Positions 58,789 to 64,000 of a stretch of DNA of 64,000 nt are shown here, in pieces (position 1 is the first letter of the stretch; each line of letters begins with the position of its first letter). Where the stretch lies: the NCBI RefSeq assembly GCF_040546595.1, contig NZ_JBEPOB010000001.1, positions 1,489,001-1,553,000 on the forward strand. The letters run 5' to 3'. Position numbers and translations under genes: made by a program. The notes under the pieces were generated by a model. The model saw only the letters and a list, made by a program, of their open reading frames with translations, ran no database searches and was not told the DNA's origin. The stretch comes from Bosea sp. OAE506 (lineage in GTDB: Bacteria; Pseudomonadota; Alphaproteobacteria; Rhizobiales; Beijerinckiaceae).

Positions 58789-59999
58789 CTCAGGGATCCG
58801 GTGGTCTTGGGGCTGCGCAGGACCCGGGCCGCGCTCATCGGCACGATCACGAGGCCCTTGCCCTCGAGCGTCTGCGCCCAGCGCGCGATGCGCTCGACCG
58901 AGACCGGCAGTGCGCTGGCGCCGAGGATGGCGACGCCCTGGTCCCGGGCCATCGCCTCGATCGCGGCGAGTTCCTTGTCGATCGCGTCCGGCCGGGCCAC
59001 CGCATCCACCACGCGGTCGATCTTCATGGCGGGGATCTGGGCGCGCTGTGCGGCGGCGGCGAGAAGGCTGCGGGCAGAGGAGCCGTCATCCACGACCATC
59101 AGGCCGCGCCCTGCGAGTTCGCGCAGGATCGGCGACAGGGCCGCATCGTCGGAGGTGAAGCGGCCGCCGAGGAAATTGACCACGCCGACATAGCCGGTGA
59201 AGCGGCCGAGCACCCAGTGCAGCCGCTCCATGTTCTCGCCGGCCTTGGGGCCGGTCAGCAGGGTGTGCGGCCCGGGGTCGCTATCGGGATAGTCGAAGGG
59301 CTCCATCGGCAGCTGCAGGAAGACCTCGTGGCCCTCGCCGCGGGCGCGCTGGACGGTGCGCTCCAGCTCGGCCCCATAGGGTGCGAAGGCGAGCGAGACC
59401 TGGCCCGGAAGCTTGGTGATGGCGTCGGCGGTGCCGGTGGGGCTGATGCCGAGGCCGCCGACGAGGATCGCAACCCGCCCTGCAACCTTGCCGGCAGGCG
59501 GCGGCCCGGCGGGGCGCGCATAGAGCTGGGCCGGGGTCGTGCCGTCCGGGGCGATTTTGGGCAGCAGCCCGTGCCGGGTGCGCTCGACGAGGCGGTTGTC
59601 CGGCGCGGGCGCCAGCTTCACCGTCGTGGGCGTGTCGGGGATGGTGATGACGATGGCGCCGGGTGCATCCGAGCCCGGACGCACGACCGTGACGCCGGAT
59701 TCGTTCTCGAGTTGGCGGGCGCTGGACTGGGTGCGGGCCTGCTCGGCCGGGGCGCCGGCAACAATGGGGCCGGGCGGGGGCAAGGCGGGGACGGTGCGGG
59801 TCTCGATCCGGGCCATCGCCATGGGCTCGCCGCCATCGGGATCTCGCCTGACGGCGACGACGAGGAGAAGCCCGACCCAGGCGAGGCCGACGAGTCCGGC
59901 TCCCGCAAACACGGCCCAGCGAGCCCACGGCTTGGTGCGGGCTGTCGTGCGGTCCTGGCCGAGTGGCCGGTTGAGCTCAGTGAGCGGCGTTCCGGCCAA
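58785..59999 (-). CDS. Divergent polysaccharide deacetylase family protein
   Basis: This 404-residue protein has one N-terminal membrane span (near 28-50) and a periplasmic part. After a Pro-rich linker the catalytic-like domain starts at about residue 170 ('[20 protein letters not shown]'). '[20 protein letters not shown]' and '[20 protein letters not shown]' match the 'divergent polysaccharide deacetylase' (DUF610/YibQ) family. The biochemical function is not settled; the location beside an EnvC-like activator and CtpA suggests cell-wall turnover. Confidence 0.9.
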   Translation of the reverse strand: MAGTPLTELNRPLGQDRTTARTKPWARWAVFAGAGLVGLAWVGLLLVVAVRRDPDGGEPMAMARIETRTVPALPPPGPIVAGAPAEQARTQSSARQLENESGVTVVRPGSDAPGAIVITIPDTPTTVKLAPAPDNRLVERTRHGLLPKIAPDGTTPAQLYARPAGPPPAGKVAGRVAILVGGLGISPTGTADAITKLPGQVSLAFAPYGAELERTVQRARGEGHEVFLQLPMEPFDYPDSDPGPHTLLTGPKAGENMERLHWVLGRFTGYVGVVNFLGGRFTSDDAALSPILRELAGRGLMVVDDGSSARSLLAAAAQRAQIPAMKIDRVVDAVARPDAIDKELAAIEAMARDQGVAILGASALPVSVERIARWAQTLEGKGLVIVPMSAARVLRSPKTTGSLR

Positions 60000-60125
60000 G
60001 CGAAGCCGTCCTCAAGCTTGCGAACGGACCCGAATCAGTGGTCCGCGAAGCGGGAGTATGTCGGATTCGAACCGAATCAGACAGCCTCCCGCATCGTTTG
60101 TCGCCAGGCGCGCGCCCGCAGCGTC

Positions 60126-61457
60126 TCAGTTGGGCTTGGGCGCCTCGCCCTGCGGGGCGGCGGCGTCCTTCTTGACGCCGCGGAGTTGGTTCAGCGCGGC
60201 GGTGAGCTGCGTGTCCTTGGCCGGGTCGTTGGGGACATAGGAGGCGGAGCCGGACTGCTCGTCTTTGCCGTCGCCCGCCTTGAGATGGCCCTTCAGTGCC
60301 GCCTCGCCCTTGTTCTCGGCGAGCTTGTCCTTCAGCTCCGGCGGAATGTCCTGCACCACCTCGATGTCGGGCGAGATGCCCTTGGCCTGGATCGAGTTGC
60401 CCGACGGCGTATAGTAGCGCGCCGTCGTCAGGCGCAGGCCGCCATTGCCGGCGAGCGGGATCACGGTCTGGACCGAGCCCTTGCCGAATGAGCGGGTGCC
60501 CATGATCGTGGCCCGCTTGTGGTCCTGAAGGGCGCCGGCGACGATCTCGGCCGCCGAGGCGGAGGAGCCGTTGATCAGCACGACGACCGGCTTGCCCTTG
60601 GTCAGGTCGCCCGCCTTGGCGTTGAAGACCTGCGTCTCCTCGGCGTTGCGGCCGCGCGTCGAGACGATTTTGCCGCGCTCGAGGAAGGCATCCGAGACCA
60701 GCACGGACTGGTCGAGGCGGCCGCCGCGGTTGTTGCGGAGGTCGATGACGTAGCCCTTGATCTTGTCGATGCCGATATCGGCGTTGACCTTGTCGATCGC
60801 CTTGCGCAGCCCCTCATAGGTCTGCTCGCTGAAGGTACCGATGCGGATGTAGCCGACATCGCCCTCGACGCGCTCCTCGACGGCGGGAACGACGATGGTC
60901 GTGCGCGTCAGCGTGAACTCCAGCGGCTCGGGCTTGCCGGGACGCTCGACCTTCAGCTTGACCTGGGTGTTGATGATGCCGCGCATCTTCTCGACCGCCT
61001 GGGTCAGGGAGAGGCCCTTCACCTCCTGGCCGTCGATCTGGCTGATGATATCGTTGGCCAGGATGCCGGCCTTGAAGGCGGGCGTGTCGCGGATCGGCTT
61101 GGCGACCTTGAGGACGCCCTCCTCCATCGTCACCTCGATGCCCAGACCGCCGAACTGGCCGCGCATGTCGGTGTCCATGTCGCGGAAGGACTTGGCATCG
61201 AGATAGGATGAGTGCGGGTCGAGCGAGGAGACCATGCCGTTGATGGCGGCCTCGATCAGCTTCTGCTCGTCGGGCTTCTCGACATAGTCGGTGCGGATCT
61301 TCTCGAAGATGTCACCGAAGAGGTTCAGGCTGCGATAGACCTCGGCGGAGGCAGCGACCGCGCTGGTCGAGGTGAGCAGGCGCGTCTGCGTGACCATTCC
61401 GGTCAGCCCCGCACCCAGCACAGCCCCGGCGAAAACGAGAGAAACCTTGCGCATCAT
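60126..61457 (-). CDS. ctpA: Carboxy-terminal processing protease, S41 family
   Basis: The product of 443 residues is a periplasmic serine protease. A signal/anchor segment (residues 5-25) comes first, then a PDZ domain near 95-180 ('LGIEVTMEEGVLKVAKPIRD'). The S41 core follows: the nucleophile Ser in 'NGSSASAAEIVAGAL' and the Lys in 'GTRSFGKGSVQTVIPL'. 'GNSIQAKGISPDIEV' is conserved. The start at 61457 overlaps the EnvC gene's stop. CtpA proteins trim envelope proteins and, with adaptors, murein hydrolases, which fits the EnvC-like neighbour. Confidence 0.95.
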   Translation of the reverse strand: MMRKVSLVFAGAVLGAGLTGMVTQTRLLTSTSAVAASAEVYRSLNLFGDIFEKIRTDYVEKPDEQKLIEAAINGMVSSLDPHSSYLDAKSFRDMDTDMRGQFGGLGIEVTMEEGVLKVAKPIRDTPAFKAGILANDIISQIDGQEVKGLSLTQAVEKMRGIINTQVKLKVERPGKPEPLEFTLTRTTIVVPAVEERVEGDVGYIRIGTFSEQTYEGLRKAIDKVNADIGIDKIKGYVIDLRNNRGGRLDQSVLVSDAFLERGKIVSTRGRNAEETQVFNAKAGDLTKGKPVVVLINGSSASAAEIVAGALQDHKRATIMGTRSFGKGSVQTVIPLAGNGGLRLTTARYYTPSGNSIQAKGISPDIEVVQDIPPELKDKLAENKGEAALKGHLKAGDGKDEQSGSASYVPNDPAKDTQLTAALNQLRGVKKDAAAPQGEAPKPN

Positions 61458-62827
61458 CCGCGAACCTTTTCGCCAAGCGGTTTCGTCCACCACGGGGCCG
61501 GATCGACCGACACGCCGTCTTTCCTGAACTCGATATACAGAACCGGACGGCCGGCTCCCGAACCCACGATCGTCGCTGCAGCTTCCGACGTTTCGCCCAT
61601 CACCGCAACCGGCTCCCCCGCGAGGACGAACTGGTTCAGCGCCACGTCGATCCGCTGCATCCCGGCGAGCAAGAGATAGTACCCCCCGCCGGCGTTCAGG
61701 ATCAAGAGTTGCCCGAAAGACCGGAAGGGACCGGCATAAACGACCCAAGCGTCCGAAGGCGCCGAAACTAGGGCACCCGGTCGGGTTTCCAGCGAAATGC
61801 CGCGCGTTGTGCCGCCGGCGCCGTCGGAATCGCCGAATCCACGCAATTGTGATCCCGATACCGGTAGCGGCAACAGGCCGCGCGCTTCGGCGAAGGCGAT
61901 CTTGGGAGCAAGGCGGGCCGGGTCCTTGAAGGCCAGGGCCGCCATGCGCTGGCGCTGTTCGCGGGTTTCCGCCTCCAGCGCCTGGCGCGCCGCCTCGGCG
62001 GCCCGGTTGGCGGTGGAGATTTCCTTTTCCATGCGCTCGACGAAATCGCGCAGACTGCGGGCCTGGGCGGCGAGCTCTCCGTCCTGCCCGCGCTGCGCCT
62101 CGGCGTCGCGGGTTGCGCTGGCCTCGCGCTGGCGGCGCGCCTCGACGAGCGAGCCGATGCGCTGGCGCTCGCCCGCAAGCTGTTCGAGCTCGCCCGAGAG
62201 CGTGTTGCGTTCCTTGCCGATGGCCTCGCGCAGCCGCACCAGCTCACCCAGATCGGTGCCGAGCACCTCGATCTCCTGGCGCAGATCGGGCACCACCGCG
62301 CCGAGCAGCATCGAGGCGCGCACCGCTTCGAGAATGTCCTCCGGGCGCACCAGCACGGCGGGCGGCGGGCGTCGACCGATCCGCTGCAGGGCGGCGAGAA
62401 CCTCCGCGATCAGGCCGCGGCGCCCGTCCAGCGAGCGGCGGATGGCGGTCTCGCTCGATTGCAGCAGGGAGAGGCGCTGTTCGAGCGCGCTGATCCGCTG
62501 CTCGGCGCCCTGGGCCCGGGCGGTGGTGTCGAGCAGGGCCTTGTTGAGCGCGGCCCGGTCGGCCCGGATCGCGGCAATCTCCGCCTCCAGCCTGCTGCGA
62601 GCCTCGGCATTGCCGGCCAGACGCTCCTCGATCGCCTTGAGTTCGGCTTCGCGGGCCTGCTTCTCGACGAGTTTCTGCATCGCCTCGCGGGCGAGCGCTT
62701 CGGGATCGGCCGGCTGCGGCTGGGCGGCTGCAGGGCCACCGGCCAGCACGAGCCCCAGGAGCAGCGCCGCCAGGGGCCGCGGGCGACCGGCATCACGGAA
62801 ACGAATCAGGGGCCGGAACGCGCTCAT
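61454..62827 (-). CDS. EnvC-like murein hydrolase activator (M23 domain, degenerate)
   Basis: The protein of 457 residues starts with a signal peptide, followed by two long coiled-coil regions (about 40-150 and 190-310, rich in Glu/Arg/Ala/Gln) and a LytM/M23 domain near 340-455. The zinc-binding residues of active M23 peptidases are missing: 'GGGYYLLLAGMQRIDVALNQ' has no HxH pattern. That is normal for EnvC-type proteins, which switch on amidases at the division site. It is coupled on both sides by four-base overlaps with rlmH and ctpA. Confidence 0.93.
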   Translation of the reverse strand: MSAFRPLIRFRDAGRPRPLAALLLGLVLAGGPAAAQPQPADPEALAREAMQKLVEKQAREAELKAIEERLAGNAEARSRLEAEIAAIRADRAALNKALLDTTARAQGAEQRISALEQRLSLLQSSETAIRRSLDGRRGLIAEVLAALQRIGRRPPPAVLVRPEDILEAVRASMLLGAVVPDLRQEIEVLGTDLGELVRLREAIGKERNTLSGELEQLAGERQRIGSLVEARRQREASATRDAEAQRGQDGELAAQARSLRDFVERMEKEISTANRAAEAARQALEAETREQRQRMAALAFKDPARLAPKIAFAEARGLLPLPVSGSQLRGFGDSDGAGGTTRGISLETRPGALVSAPSDAWVVYAGPFRSFGQLLILNAGGGYYLLLAGMQRIDVALNQFVLAGEPVAVMGETSEAAATIVGSGAGRPVLYIEFRKDGVSVDPAPWWTKPLGEKVRG

Positions 62828-63303
62828 GCGCGATGATAGGGGTGACCGGCGAGGATCGTCATCGCGCGGTAGATCTGCTCAAGGACGAGGACGCGTACGA
62901 GCTGATGGGGAATCGTGAGGCCGCCGAAGGCGAGCGTCCGGGCCGCCTGGGCGCGGATCTCCTGCGCCAGCCCGTCGGCCCCGCCGATGACGAGACTGAG
63001 CGAGCCGGTTCCGGCGTCGCGCGCGGCGGCGATGCCGGCGGCGAACGCATCGCTGCCCTCGCTGCGGCCGCGCTCATCCAGCGCGATGACGAGCCCAGGC
63101 GAGAGTTTGGCCAGGATGGCGCCAGCCTCTTCGCGCTTGCGCTCTTCGGGCCGGCGGCCGCGACTTTCGGCGATTTCGACGATGTCGGGGCCGGAGAGGC
63201 CGAGGCCGCGACCCAGCGTGGCCGCGCGCTCCCGATAGCGCTCGCAGAGCTCCCGCTCCGGCCCGTCCTTGAGACGGCCGACGGCGATCAGAGCAAGGCG
63301 CAT
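62824..63303 (-). CDS. rlmH: 23S rRNA (pseudouridine-1915-N3)-methyltransferase RlmH
   Basis: RlmH methylates pseudouridine 1915 of 23S rRNA on assembled ribosomes. The 159-residue SPOUT protein begins 'MRLALIAVGRLKDGPERELC' and has the SAM-binding knot 'SLVIGGADGLAQEIR' and 'LTIPHQLVRVLVLEQIYRAM' before the C-terminal 'GHPYHRA', all hallmark. It follows rsfS by 15 bp and is coupled to the EnvC-like gene. Confidence 0.97.
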   Translation of the reverse strand: MRLALIAVGRLKDGPERELCERYRERAATLGRGLGLSGPDIVEIAESRGRRPEERKREEAGAILAKLSPGLVIALDERGRSEGSDAFAAGIAAARDAGTGSLSLVIGGADGLAQEIRAQAARTLAFGGLTIPHQLVRVLVLEQIYRAMTILAGHPYHRA

Positions 63304-63318
63304 GCGCGGCGCGCGCCG

Positions 63319-63675
63319 TCAGCCGACGAGGCGCTCGCTGGGACGGTCCGCGCCCCACATCTTCTCGAGATTGTAGAACTGGCGGACTTCCGGCCGGAAG
63401 ACGTGGACGATGATATCGCCGGTGTCGATCAGCACCCAGTCGCAGGCGGGCATGCCCTCGACCTTCGGCGCCTGCAGGCCGGAGCCCTTGATCGCCTCGA
63501 CGAGGGACTCGGCGATGGAGGCGACATGGCGGTTCACGCGGCCGGTCGCGATGATCATCGCATCCGCCAGCGAGGTCTTGCCGACCAGGTCGATGACCGT
63601 GATGTCTTCCGCCTTCATGTCCTCGAGGACGTGAAGGGCGAGGGCGATGCTGTCGGCAGAAGGATTCTCCTGCAC
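63319..63675 (-). CDS. rsfS: Ribosome silencing factor RsfS
   Basis: RsfS binds L14 and keeps the ribosomal subunits apart under starvation. In this 118-residue protein, 'HVLEDMKAEDITVIDLVGKT', 'ADAMIIATGRVNRHVASIAE', and 'DWVLIDTGDIIVHVFRPEVR' with 'QFYNLEKMW' form the complete DUF143 domain. A GTG start at 63675 follows AGGAAG by three to four bases. It is downstream of nadD, as in most alphaproteobacteria. Confidence 0.95.
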   Translation of the reverse strand: MQENPSADSIALALHVLEDMKAEDITVIDLVGKTSLADAMIIATGRVNRHVASIAESLVEAIKGSGLQAPKVEGMPACDWVLIDTGDIIVHVFRPEVRQFYNLEKMWGADRPSERLVG

Positions 63676-63798
63676 GGCTTCCTGGGGAAGCGGCTTGGGC
63701 TCGGCTTCGCCACGGGTTGAAGGGGTCAGATCCGTATCCTCACGGGTTTGTGCGCTCGATGCGCGATGGGGTCAAAATACGCGCAGCCGGCCCGAAAT

Positions 63799-64000
63799 TC
63801 AATCGCGTTCGGCCTGTTCGCGCAGCATGGTCGAGGACAGCTCGGAGCGGCGCCCATGCAGGAAGACCCAGGCGGGCGGCTTCGTCAGGGCCAGAGCGGC
63901 GCCCTGGCTTTCGGAAATCCGCCAGCGGGAGAGCCAGTTGGCGGCCGGCGAGGCGACGGCGCTGTGGGTCGAGCCCGGGCGGTCGATGATCGCCATCGGC
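63799..64000 (-). CDS. nadD: Nicotinate-nucleotide adenylyltransferase, C-terminal part (cut by window end)
   Basis: The frame is open to the window edge; only the last 67 or so codons are seen. 'WVFLHGRRSELSSTMLREQA' near the stop is the NadD C-terminus, where the pattern [SG]R..SELSST.LR is strongly conserved. 'AIIDRPG' at the visible start is the typical 'VIxRPG' strand. NadD forms deamido-NAD from nicotinate mononucleotide and ATP. Its place before rsfS is the normal order. Confidence 0.9.
   Translation of the reverse strand, partial: PMAIIDRPGSTHSAVASPAANWLSRWRISESQGAALALTKPPAWVFLHGRRSELSSTMLREQAERD

Noticed and set aside
1..64000. CRISPR array or rRNA operon
   Set aside because: No regularly spaced short repeats with unique spacers and no rRNA sequence were seen.

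Overview
The window is GC-rich bacterial chromosome, almost certainly from an alphaproteobacterium of the order Hyphomicrobiales; Bosea or a close relative is my guess, not a proof. Pointers are the aerobic cobaltochelatase genes cobS/cobT, a ribosomal protein L21 with a long C-terminal helix-hairpin-helix tail, the gene order nadD-rsfS-rlmH-envC-ctpA-deacetylase-rppH on the minus strand at the right end, and a DUF3108 protein.

Left chromosomal part (1-24416). A signalling operon opens the window: an ABC-exporter-like protein whose ATPase motifs are degenerate, a cyclic-nucleotide-binding protein, and a membrane adenylate cyclase with a [2Fe-2S] ferredoxin domain. Two methyltransferase-like genes with overlapping divergent start codons follow, then two glycosyltransferases (one frame-broken), cobS, an acetyltransferase and cobT (also frame-broken), a phytase-like exported protein, rpmB, an exported DUF3108 protein, an SMR transporter and an aminotransferase. 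A sugar-acid catabolic set (IlvD/Edd dehydratase, PEP-mutase-like lyase, short-chain dehydrogenase, DenD-like dehydrogenase) precedes an acetyltransferase, rpmA and rplU. Three copies of a palindromic intergenic repeat lie behind genes here.

Mobile element (24493-45085). A 20.6 kb element sits in the 3' end of a tRNA-Ser(CGA) gene, bounded by a 20-bp direct repeat. It carries a tyrosine integrase at its right end, an AlpA-like regulator, a string of coupled replication genes ending in a T7/Twinkle-type primase-helicase, and a coupled set of three large genes that look like phage ejection and tail-fibre proteins. The left half holds a control region (XRE regulator, HEAGH metallopeptidase, operator), many small accessory genes, an RTX calcium-binding protein and the stump of an IS481-type transposase. 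I find no terminase, portal, capsid, tape measure or lysis gene, so it looks like a phage satellite or a reduced prophage.

Right chromosomal part (45086-64000). After a DUF2161 nuclease-fold gene comes the most interesting cluster. A thiamine pyrophosphate riboswitch leads six genes: a LuxE-like acyl-activating enzyme, a LuxC-like acyl reductase, an ABC transporter of the ThiXYZ kind (ATPase, permease, binding protein) and a short-chain dehydrogenase. Together these could import a carboxylic acid and reduce it, acid to aldehyde to alcohol, when thiamine is short. I know of no described pathway of this makeup. Then follow an orphan molybdenum hydroxylase subunit, a FitAB-type toxin-antitoxin pair, pgi, a binding protein without signal peptide, and the conserved rppH-to-nadD block, which runs off the window.
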